A stretch of DNA of 64,000 bases, taken from NCBI GenBank assembly GCA_023055355.1, contig JALJCS010000022.1:11167501-11231500 (forward strand), written 5' to 3'. The position numbers and the translations under genes are program-made. The notes under the pieces are model-generated. The model was not told the DNA's origin. It saw only the letters and a program-made list of their open reading frames with translations, and did not search any database. The stretch is from Agelaius tricolor (taxonomy: Eukaryota; Chordata; Aves; Passeriformes; Icteridae). This document shows positions 11,926 to 21,893 of this stretch, piece by piece. Positions within the stretch are counted from its first letter, which is position 1. Every line of letters begins with the position of its first letter.

Positions 11926-13189
11926 ATACACACCCAACTCCAAAGCCCTGTAAATCTGCAAGCAACACCTGCAAGTACAAAGAAATATTGTACAGGAGCT
12001 TCTGGGATGGGCTACAGCAGCCAGGAATCCCAGTGCAATGCCTGAGGGTATGGAAAGAAAAGGATTATGTGGGAAATCTGTTAGATGAGGAAAACCAGCT
12101 AAACAAGGCATATCTACCCAAAATGTCAGCCAGAACACAGATGCTAATATTCCTTATTTTTCCTGGAGTGTTTCAGGAAGCCCATGATCAGTATTAGATG
12201 TAAGGACTCAGCCTGAGTGAGCTGCTGGTGAGAGCAAATCTACTCATCCCTCTGCACTGAGCTGGGATATTGATCCAGCACTGGCACAAACAGAAATGCC
12301 TTCTGCACTCTGGAACTGGCAGTCAAAAACTGCAGGGAAAAACCTAACCACCTGGTTTGTTTTGTTCCAAAACACTGGAATTATATTTTTAACTAATGAG
12401 TTTGAGGAACTGATATTTGTGGTTCTCTTTTGGTCTCTGCTTTTAGTTTCTGAGCCCTTTGTTTACACTTAGTCGGTATTTTATGCTTTTCTGTGCTGCA
12501 TTGAGGATTAGAAATTTGCTTTGAAAATAAACCCTCAGATTCTAACTCAACCACTTGACTCTAGAGGCAGAAGGTCTAGGACAGGAAGCAAACATTCCAA
12601 GAAAAACATGAAAATACTGACAGCTGACAGAAGTGTGATGTAACAGTGTTTAACTGAGAAGATCTAACAGGACCATATGCTGGGGCAGTCAGCAGCTCTG
12701 AGGGGAAGCCAAAGTCCAAGGGACTTTTCTCCAGGGGTTATCAAACCTAAATAAGAAGCAGCTATTTTGATTCTGAGCAACACCAGCGAGGCCTTATTTG
12801 GAATATTCTCTGATGTGAGAGGAAGACAGCCAAGAAATGAACACAGCTCAGCTTTGGAGCTGTGTGCTCTGGGGGAAGCCCAGCTCACTTGGCCTCTTCC
12901 CTGAGTGCCTGAGGACACTGGGAAAACTCTTGAAGATGGAGCAAATCAGGCAAGATGTGTGCTTGGAATAAGAGAGTGAAAATTCAAAGCCAGGATGGCA
13001 GGATAAGAGAAACAGCAACCAAATGAAATGGCAGAACTTCTGTTTCTTCAGCACAGTGGTTGGAAAGCTCCAATCCAAACAGGTCTGGGCTCCATTTGAG
13101 AAAAGAGCTCCCTAATTTGATGCAGGTGATCAGCCCCATTCATCTGAACAGCCTCTGCTTCTGACATGGGTAGCCTGGACTCCCATCTA

Positions 13190-13313
13190 CATCAGGCTGG
13201 ATGGGGCTTGGAGCATCCTGGTCCAGTGGAAGGTGTCCCTGCCCATGGCAGGGGGCTGGAACAAATGAGCTTTAAAGTGCCTTCCAACCCAAACCATTCT
13301 GTGATTCTATGAT
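13190..13313 (+). mobile_element. CR1 LINE 3' end
   Basis: Carries the GGCTGGATGGGGCTTGGAGC lead, the AAGGTGTCCCTGCCCATGGC segment, CCTTCCAACCCAAACCATTC, and the terminal TTCTGTGATTCTATG. Confidence 0.9.
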
Positions 13314-16300
13314 CAGCTGAGTAATCAATATTCCTGATATAACCAATGTAATGTGATGTTTCTATACCAGTGAAATGTGGGCAATGGGCCAAATCTGGAC
13401 TTTCTCCTCAGGCCTTGGGTGCTTGCCCAGGCCTCTTGACTGTGAAAGTTGACTTGGCAGAGGGAGAAACCATGGGAAGACTTGGAGAAACTGGGATATG
13501 TGAGAGCCATGTCCAGGAAAAAAGGACATGAATCCCTTCTGGCCAAGGATTTCAAAGATTCCACAGCCAGTGAAGGAATGTGACCTTCCTGAGACCGAGC
13601 AGCTTCACCAATTTCCAATTATTCCAGTAGCAGCTCAACATTTTGCATAATTTTGTAAAATTGGTTTTATTGATTAAGCTGAATTGCATTGTGCAAAGCT
13701 CAGTCAGTGTGCTGCTGTGGTGTTTGGGCAGCAATGAGATGGACAGAGAGTGATTGCAGATGGAGCTGGCTGGCTTAGGGCAGCAGTGGTTTGCTCCTCA
13801 GGTAAATATCCTCCCAAACTCTCTGACCTTGCTCCTCACTCTCATTTCTGTGGGAGGTCCAAGTCCTTGTGATATTTAGGCAATTTCAGCTGTACACACC
13901 CTGAGATGCTCTGAATTGTCCTTTGATGTTAGAGCCCTGTAAATTTACAGCTGTGCCTGGACATGGGCAGCTCCAGAGCTGCTGTCTCATACAAGTGGGA
14001 GCTTTTGAAGCTTAAACTTTCTTCAAAGGGCTTAGGCAAGGGAAACGCAGATGCAGCTGAGACATGTGGCTGGAAAACTGAAGCAACACGTTCCTGAAAC
14101 ACAAAATCTGTAATGTCTCAGGGTGGCAAGGATTATTTGGGAGACAGCAAACATACTTTTCATATGAAAGCAGCAATGTGTGCTACAAAAAACCTGTTTA
14201 TAATGCAGCTTACCTACCAGCCAGCCATGTCAAGCTGTCAATGGAGAGAGGACTGACAACAAGCTAATGACCTCCTGCTGCTCAATAAATGTCTCAGCTT
14301 TGCTCCAGCATCTCTTTGTGCAGTGGGAGGGAGACAGGGATGCCAGGAAATGTTCTCTTACAATTATTTTATTCTGTTTCTACCCATTCTTTTAACACAA
14401 CATACAAGAAAGGCAGGCACAGCAGCTTTTGTGAGGCCTGATACAAGTAAACAATAGTTGCTCAAGCTATAATTACTAAATTATTATTTTTTTTTACATT
14501 TAGGAATAAAAGCAATCAAAGAACTGTCCTTCCAGAAAAGTAATCTGCTTTGAAAATGATTTATTTTTCTGTTCCCCTCATTGTATCTGTAAATAAGGCA
14601 AAGCATTATGAGGTACCCTGCTAGACAGCTTTCTGCAAGATTAAATTAGCAATAAGATGGAAAGCTACTTTTTTATGCAGTTTTTGAAACTGCCTATTAG
14701 TGAAGAAGAAGGCTAAGAGAAGGTACAAATTTTTACAGAACATACCTCTAAAATATATTAAATCACGTTAATGTGATAAGAATTTATGGATCAGGCTAGG
14801 CCTAATTTAAATAAAAATCTCATCCAACATTTCACGGTGTTCCAGAAAAAATGTCTTTTCCCCATTTTAATTCCAGACTTGTGTATTCTTTATCTTCCTC
14901 AGTTACCATCCAAGGTCTCCACTAATGGCTCTAAAGTATCCCTGATATTCTTTCACTATCCTGCTGAGCCAGTAGTGTGGTAATTGGCACTGCTCTGTTG
15001 GAATCTCACTCTTACTGGTTTGTGTTCTGGTTTCAATTTGAGCTGTCTGTGTTTAATCCTAGATTTGCTCATAAAAAGGATAAGTTTCAATAAATAGGTA
15101 AGAGAAAGGCTTCTGAGACCCAGAATGAAAATATCCAGAATCCTTAAGCAGTCTATTGGTGGATTACGTCAACTCAAAGATAGATTTTGCTCCCTCTGGC
15201 TCATCAAATAATCTGATTAGCTGGTGCTGATTATGCTGGGCATGATGCACTGTGTTCTGCAAACCAGACACAGAATGTCCCTTCTCTGCTGCCTCGTGTG
15301 CTCCTGGACAGCCTTATTTATGATAAATCCCATTTTCACTTTTGCCAACCTCTAACAGCTTTGGCTCAACTTTGGGCCATGTTAAAGCCACCTGATAACA
15401 CTGCCTTGCTGCACAGGAGAAGGGCTGGCCTCTCCTAAAGCAGAAAAATGTCTGAGATTCTGCCTCTCAGCTCCACTGCCACTGGGTTTAGCATCCCTGG
15501 CTTTTATACAATGTTTGGGGAGGGCTGGTGCCATCAGGGGGCTGACAAAAGCCAGGAGTCAGAGGAGGGGGTTGCCTAACCCAGTATCAAGACCTGTGGC
15601 AGCATAATGTGGTATTTTCATCTCCTCCAGCCCCAGCTGGCAGTGTCGGAGGAGTCAGTGTTATGCTGAACCCACACCTCATTTGCTGCTGCCAGAAGCA
15701 TTTTGGAGGGGTCTGGGCTTTGTGGTAATTAAATGTGTCAGTGGTGATGGTGAGAGAAACAGTGGCCATTGTGCAGAGCCATCCAGGCTCCTTAGGCCTG
15801 ACATTTCTGTACAGCAGTAAGTTTGTGCATTTCAGTCCATTTTTAAAATGGATTTTTGTCTCGAGTCCTCACAAATGTCTTACATGCCCCTGAAGGGACT
15901 CAGCCTGCTGCATCCTTTCAGAGTTCTGACTTGTCACTGCAGTCCCTGATGGCTTTCAGAGCGCATCTAAAGAGGTCTTTGCATTTTCCTGTTCTATTTT
16001 TCTTTCCCCTTTCCCACCCTGTCTCACATTTCTCTCAGTCCCTCTCTCTTTTCCTCCTGTCTGTCCTCCCCCTGCATTCCTGAGCTGTGCCAGCCTTGCT
16101 GATGGTGCTGGGAGCAGGAGCAGCCACGCTGTGCTCACCATCTGGGCCAGGCAGCTCCTGCAGCCTCCTGGAGTCTCCAGATCCTCCCTGGGGGCTGGAG
16201 CACGGCCACCATCCCAGCTTCCCGCTGCTCTCCACGTGAGCTGCCTCTCTGTTGGCCAGACCCCTTCACCTACACAAGGTCTGCCCAGCTGAGGAAAGCT

Positions 16301-16635
16301 TCCAAGGTTCCTCCATCACAGGGCTCAAAGCATTCAGCTGGACAGCCCCATCCCAATGGATTTACTCCTTCATCCCCTTCCTCTGCTCCACGTGGAACTA
16401 GAGAGGAAACAAGAAAAATGTGAGAACGTGGAAGCTTTCAATGTAAGTGCTCACTACTTGGAACATTTTTCTTTTTGCTACTGAAATACATTTCAAGGTG
16501 CAGCCTTCAGAGACATTTCTGCCCAGTTTTTCCAAGCTAGGTTTATTTGTTCTCTATCTTTGCTGGCTGTTTTGTCCCCAAAACAATCACCCCCACACTT
16601 GGAGAGCTGTGAGGGGTCTCTTGCTGGCTCCATAG

Positions 16636-16686
16636 AGGTTCTTTCACGTCTCTTCCAACCCAAGGCATTCTATGGTTCTGTGATTG
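16636..16686 (+). mobile_element. Short CR1 3' tail
   Basis: Only the last 50 bases of the CR1 end are present: TCTTCCAACCCAAGGCATTC followed by TATGGTTCTGTGATTG. Confidence 0.7.
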
Positions 16687-19600
16687 AGCCTCCTCTGACT
16701 TCATCCTTGCCTGGATAGGGGGGATCATGATCTAGCTAGAGTTGAATACTTTTGATTCAAATGGAATTGAGAAAAGCAGCCCAAAGATGGGATTTACTGG
16801 ATGTAAAGGCTCAGGCTGACTCAGAGGATGGAAAACTGGTAACAAATCAGTGAACCATTGAAAACATCCTGTTCTCAATCCAAAACCTGTGCTTCCTTTG
16901 GATTTTTGTGCGTTTCTATTCCTTGCCCTTTATCTAAGTGTTGCTAATCTTCCTTGCTCCTGAAAACACAGGATAAAGCAACAGCAAGAGCAGGATTTGA
17001 GGAGCTGGTTGAGTAGGGAGCTCTGCATATCCAAGGTTCAGCTAGTGAGGAATAACAATCTGGTGAGCACGTACTGCTGGATAAGCTGAGGATGAATCTC
17101 CTGATGGGAGCCAGCACCCTGCCTGAGAGCAAGGAGTTACCAGGGTAAAGAGAATTACATAAGAGCAAGATATGCACTTAGACATCACTAACTAGATGTA
17201 ATCTTTGCACTCAAGCTGAGGTAATTCTGCTGCAGCACAAAAACACTCCATGCCAGCAGAAAATAATTAGGTTTTTGTCTTTTTTTTTTTTGCTTACCTG
17301 AAGCACAATTTTGTGTCGCTGAGGCTCCCCTGCTACTACACGCAACAAATGTGCTCCTGTGGAATGTTTCAAAGCTTGCCTTCTAATTATAGCTTTGGGT
17401 ATCATTTGCTCTGGTATAAACAGGGTGAATCAGAACAGAAACGTCAGGCAGGGTTGAGGGAAAGGCCTTTTACTAACAGCGAGCATCAGGACTGAAAAAA
17501 ATCAGGGCATCTTGTAAGGCAAAGCTCTCAAAGGGTTTCACGGGAGACAGCGGCAAACTGCAACTCAGGGTTGTGCCAAAAAAATCCTAAATTTATAAAT
17601 TGTTTGTGGGAAAGGAAGGGAAGCTCCCAGCCATCTGCCTCGCTGGCTGCCTGCAAGGCTCACACCTTGCAGGCACAAAGGGTTCCAGGCTGCTGGGGCA
17701 GCTCCAGGCTGGCGAGGATGGCAACCAGCGGGGCTCTGAGCTGGATAATCCGGCAAAATCACAGCATTTGTGCTCACTGCTCGGGTTTTACCAAATCTGT
17801 GGGCTCTGACAAGGAGATTTACTATCAGTTCTGGTTCTGGAGGAACAAGGAGAAAGGAGATTGGAGCTAGGATGGCTAAGGAAGGTGGGGAGTTACAAGA
17901 ACAGGGATTTATGATGTTTGAAAAGTGGGGGAAAGAGAAAGCTGGAACACATATATGTGCAAATGATATTTTTATCTCATGGTTCTGCCGTGGGTTTGTT
18001 GTGAGGCACAAGGGGCAGTTGTACAACTCTGTGTGAAGGCACACGAGCTGCAAGGCCTGAGCAAACCCAGCTCTGCAAAGGAAGGTTCCCAAAATAACAG
18101 CTTCAGCTGTCAAATGAGTATGACTGTTCCAAATTCCTTCCTAGGGAGTTAAAATTTCTCCTTAAACTGGTGAAAGAAAATGAAAATTTTGGGTGGGATA
18201 TGGAAAATTAGTACTTGCTTACAACTCCTGCTACCTCTAACAAAAATAGAATTATCTTCCTGACATTTAAAAAAAGAAAAGATGATCAAATACCAAATCT
18301 ATTGAGGACTGGACTATCAAGTCATGTAGATTTTGATGTGTCTCCAAATTAGAAGTCTGAAAGCTCTTCTTGGATAAATTATATGTGTAAATATCAATGT
18401 TCTAAACTGCTGAAAGGTCATTCCTCTTGTATTTTATTGTTTAAGTCTAGAACAAATGGCAAACTCCTGCAAGGTAAACCTGGAAGGAGACACCAGCAGC
18501 TTTTTGAGCTAAAGCCAAAGACATGGCCTGACAATAAAGTCACCAGCATCAAAAACCTCAGGTAATTGGGAGGTGCAGCCCAGGATTTGCTTTTGCTCTG
18601 GTAAATATTTTCAAATTCAATTTGACCACATGTTCTCCTTCGAATATTATCCAGGGACTTGTTTCACAACTCAGAATGCTTCTGTTCTGCAGACCAACTG
18701 TGCAGAGATTAAAATTTTAAAATCTCCTAGAATCATAGAATTCTTTGGAATTCTTTTTCTTTTTTCGGTTGGTCAGAACTTTTTTCCAATCCAAGCCCCT
18801 CTGTGAGTCAATGGTTCTAAGATAATCCTTGTATTTTCATATTTTTTATGCAGTCTAATCTATAACAATTATTTCTGGAAATTTCCATTGTTGCACATTG
18901 GGGGCAGCATTCAGAATTTACCCCAACAGCTCTTCCATCACCTTGCCTAGATGCCAAGAACATCTAGGGATACATTTTCATTTTCTGGATGATTTCTAAG
19001 CACAGAGATGGTATTCCTTAAGACAAGGAATATTTATTTTACATGACTTATCCAAGTCTTATTAAAAAAAAAAAAAAAAGGAAGTTGTCCCCCTTTTTTT
19101 AACAGTTTTGAGAAATGCACCAACTTGGATAGTGGAGTCAGAAAGAGAATTTAGTAAATAATTAGTCTGGGAGAGAGAAATCACATTACCCTCCCCCTGC
19201 AAGAGTTCTCAATGTTTATAGGGAACTAATTTAATTGCAAATGAAGACAAATTTCTATTTCAGTCTCCATAAGTAATTACATTTTACTTGTCCTGACTCC
19301 AGTCCTGGTTGTTTGCTTGCTGGACAAAGGGATTTTCTCTAGCACTGCTCTGCTGGAACATCTCAGGTGCTTTTCTTTTGTGCTGACTGAGGGAGAAGGG
19401 ATGGATCCAGCTGGTCCAGGATGAGTTTCTCAATGCAACACCAAGCCTGAGGCATTGTCTAACAGAGTCTGGGAATGGGGAATGAAACCATGGAAATAAG
19501 AAAGCGCTAAAACATCTGAGAAAGCCTGAAATAAAAAGTAGTAACTGCAGTGGGGGGAAAAAAATCATGTATCAAATGATGTAAAACCCATGAGGGAAAA

Positions 19601-19907
19601 GCAAGGATGTGGAGAAATACACATTTTCTGTCAGTGAGCCTACAAGGGCAGCTTAAGGAAGATGCAGTCTCGCAATTTTTGAGCGGAAAGCAAAAAAAAA
19701 TATTGCACAGCCAGCACAAGGACTGAACCCAAGGGCTGGCAGAGCTGTTGTTGCTGGTCTTTTCTTCTCAGAAGATAAATGGGCTTTGCTCTGCGGGGCT
19801 GCTGAGTCCTTTTGGGCAGGGTGACACCCTGAACTCCAATCCCACACATTCGCTTCTCGAGTCAGGAACAGCTGGAATCAACATGCAGAGGAAATGTTTA
19901 AATTTTA

Positions 19908-19995
19908 TTTCACAGAATCAATTTAGATTGAAAAAAACCCTTTGAGACCAAGTCGGACCTATGACCCAACACCACCATATCAACCTGACCATGAC
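19908..19995 (-). mobile_element. CR1 fragment, minus strand
   Basis: Begins TTTCACAGAATCA and continues with the 'GACCAAGTCGGACC...CCAACACC' pattern seen at reversed 3' ends of older CR1 subfamilies. Confidence 0.65.
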
Positions 19996-20094
19996 ACCTG
20001 GTGGATTCTGGATTCCCATTAATTCCTTCAGTTGTTCCATAGCAAAATATTTCCCGAGTGCTGATAAGAAACAGAGGGCAGAGCCTTAAACTGC

Positions 20095-20303
20095 AGCCAC
20101 AGGAGGTTCAGGTTGGACATTAGGAGGAATTTCTTCACAGAAGGGGTGGTTAGACATTGAAGGGGCTGCCCAGGGAGGTTTGGAGTGCCCATCCCTGGAG
20201 GTGTGCAAGGAAGGGCTGGATGTGGCACTCAGGGCTCTGCGCTGGGGACAAGGCTGGACTGGATGTTCTGAGAGGGCTTTTCCAACCTCAGTGACTCAGT
20301 GAT
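20095..20303 (+). mobile_element. CR1 LINE 3' end just upstream of the CpG island
   Basis: Contains GGTTGGACATTAGGAGGAAT, TTTCTTCACAGAAGGGGTGG, CTGCCCAGGGAGGTTTGGAG and a terminal TTCCAACCTCAGTGACTCAG. It sits under 100 bp from the start of the ZRANB1 CpG island. Confidence 0.9.
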
Positions 20304-20593
20304 CCACAAACCGCTGCTGCCTGGCCATGTGCCATCACAAGGAGGTTTTTTTGAGGGATTACTCCCTCAGGAACCTGCGATGTCCATACACCCCGTACCA
20401 CGGCGGAGGATACTCTCGTCTCCACAACGCTCTGCGCGTCACCTCCGGCAATCCAGGCGCATGTTTGGCTCGGGGAAGGTGGCGGGGTGCCGGGGGGCCC
20501 GAGAGCCGGGCAGGGACAGCCCGGAATAGCCGGGAACAGCCCGGAACAGCCCCGAGGGTCCCGCGGGTCCCGCCCTGAGGGGCCGGCACGGGA

Positions 20594-20605
20594 GGCGCCC
20601 CCTGG
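20594..20605 (-). promoter_or_regulatory. CTCF-like core motif
   Basis: On the minus strand the twelve bases read CCAGGGGGCGCC, matching the conserved core of the vertebrate CTCF motif. It lies about 190 bp upstream of the inferred start of ZRANB1. Binding is inferred from the motif only. Confidence 0.5.
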
Positions 20606-20701
20606 CGCCCTCCCTGCGCGCGGCACATCGCGGGACCGATGACATCACCGCTCTGCGCAAAGAGCCGCCCGCCGATTGGCGGAAGGCAGGAGCGGGCCCA
20701 G

Positions 20702-20740
20702 CCAATGGGCGACGCGCAGGGCGGCAGGCCGCGCTGACGT
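20702..20740 (+). promoter_or_regulatory. CCAAT box and CRE-like half-site
   Basis: CCAAT lies at 20,702-20,706 and TGACGT at 20,735-20,740, about 50-90 bp before the inferred start site. A second CCAAT in inverted orientation is at 20,675-20,679. The spacing fits NF-Y and CREB/ATF sites in CpG-island promoters. Confidence 0.5.
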
Positions 20741-20785
20741 GCTGCTCGGCCGTGCGGGGGTTTATTTTGCTTTGGGCCGCTCCGG

Positions 20786-21002
20786 CCGCCGCCATTAGAG
20801 GAGCGCGGGCAGAGCCTCCCCCCCCCCCGCCGCGCCGAGTGGGAGCGCCCGCGGCCGCGGCAGCCCCGGCGCCTCGGGAGAGACCATGTCGTGAGCGGGG
20901 GGGGGGAGCGCGGGAGGGGGGGGGGGGCGGCGCGGGGCGCAGGCGGCTCCCAGTGCTCCGAGCGTGTTCCTGAGGGACTGAGGGACGGATCCCGGCGGAG
21001 AG
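20786..21002 (+). other. ZRANB1: ZRANB1 non-coding exon 1 (5' UTR), start approximate
   Basis: A strong donor (AG|GTAAAG, GT at 21,003) closes a GC-rich segment inside a CpG island, upstream of and on the same strand as the coding exons. The 5' end is a guess from a YY1-like GCCGCCAT at 20,788-20,795, a motif often found just downstream of start sites, and a T-rich TATA-like stretch about 30 bases before it. The exon contains a two-codon upstream ORF (ATG TCG TGA, 20,886-20,894) with ACC before the ATG. It also has long G runs (20,897-20,906 and 20,916-20,927) that could fold as G-quadruplexes in the RNA. RNA data would be needed to fix the start. Confidence 0.7.
20886..20894 (+). CDS. Two-codon upstream ORF in ZRANB1 exon 1
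   Basis: The bases read ATG TCG TGA, with ACC directly before the ATG. If the transcript starts upstream, this minimal ORF is the first AUG a scanning ribosome meets. It would be expected to lower translation of the main ORF or make it depend on reinitiation. The ORF is visible directly, but its effect is inferred. Confidence 0.4.
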   Translation: MS

Positions 21003-21469
21003 GTAAAGCCCCTGTGCTCTCACTGCCCTCCTCGGGCAGCGCTGCAGGACGGGGGGGGCGCGGGGGGAACGGGAGCGAGCTGAGCCGGAGCCGAGCGGGG
21101 ACCCGCTGCGGGGTCGGGGGGGTTGTGAGGAGGCGCCTCCGGCGCGGCCCCGGATCCCGCTGCGGTCGGTGTCCCGCTTAGAACGGCTTGCTGAGGGCAG
21201 GCAGGCTGGCACAGCCTCCGTACAAAGGCAGGAAACTCGGATTTTTTTCTCCCGTGGCTGCTGCTCCGGACCCCGGGCTGTGGTGCCTTAGTGTGCCTGG
21301 TGAGATCATGCCTGTGCTGCCTCCCTCCCACTTCTTCCCACCCTCCTGCTTTGATTCTGTTGGTGGTCGGATGTGCCTGTGTGGATCTGCACGCGGTGCT
21401 GGAGTAGGTGATGGGAGTGATGGGTTGTGTCTGCGGATTTTGGGTAGCAGAACTTCCATGGTATTGCCT

Positions 21470-21623
21470 ATCCCATCCTTGGAAGTGTCCCAAGACCAGG
21501 TTGGACAGGGCTTGGAGCACCCTGGAATAGTGGAAGGTGTCCCTGCCCATGGCAGGGGGTTGGAACAAGATGATCTTTAAGGGTCCCTTCCAGCCCAAAC
21601 CACTCCGTGATTCATTCTGTGAT
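21470..21623 (+). mobile_element. CR1 LINE 3' end in intron 1
   Basis: Contains CAGGTTGGACAGGGCTTGGA, AAGGTGTCCCTGCCCATGGC, CCCTTCCAGCCCAAACCACT and a terminal TCATTCTGTGATCA. Confidence 0.9.
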
Positions 21624-21851
21624 CACCTATTGTCGATGCTTTATCAGAAGTAAAGTACAGCGAGAGAAGTATTTCAAAATCGAGCTTGTTCTTTGGGAAC
21701 CGAAGTCCAAACAAAAATTAGGAAAGTTGGATAAAGGAGTGAGGCAGACCTTGGTAATATCCACGCTGCCAGCGCCTCCCTGTCTGCCTTCACCGTCCCA
21801 GACTGCAGCAGCTTCCTGGCAGGATAAGATAAACTTGTCTGCGGAGGTCAT

Positions 21852-21893
21852 GGATGTGTCTGTGAGTCCTTCGGATGTGTCTGTGAGTCCTTC
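21852..21893. repeat. Perfect 2 x 21 bp tandem duplication
   Basis: The units at 21,852-21,872 and 21,873-21,893 are identical; each begins GGATGTGTCTGTGAG. It lies in intron 1 of ZRANB1. Confidence 0.95.

Larger units (their letters stand above)
11926..19907. other. Intergenic sequence, no gene seen
   Basis: Holds two CR1 fragments (listed), a pyrimidine-rich tract at about 15,984-16,075 and a 16-base A run at 19,064-19,079. AT-rich unique sequence fills 13,900-15,250. Open frames are short and have no family signature. Confidence 0.65.
20380..21185. promoter_or_regulatory. ZRANB1: CpG island promoter of ZRANB1
   Basis: This is the only long stretch of the window that is both GC-rich and dense in CpG. 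CpG content rises right after a CR1 fragment that ends near 20,303 and fades past 21,185. Within it are an inverted CCAAT (ATTGG, 20,675-20,679), a direct CCAAT (20,702-20,706), a CRE half-site TGACGT (20,735-20,740), a T-rich TATA-like stretch near 20,760 and a YY1-like site at 20,788-20,795. This is typical of a housekeeping promoter. It could be bidirectional, but no antisense gene was recognised upstream. Confidence 0.85.

Noticed and set aside
18725..18815. Possible CR1 fragment starting TAGAATCATAGAATTC
   Set aside because: Only about 15 bases resemble the CR1 end; the rest does not follow any CR1 pattern I know.
20439..21212. Minus-strand frame of 257 codons across the CpG island
   Set aside because: The long frame comes from the GC-rich composition, which has few stops. 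Its Pro/Arg/Ala-rich translation resembles no family and it overlaps the promoter and exon 1.
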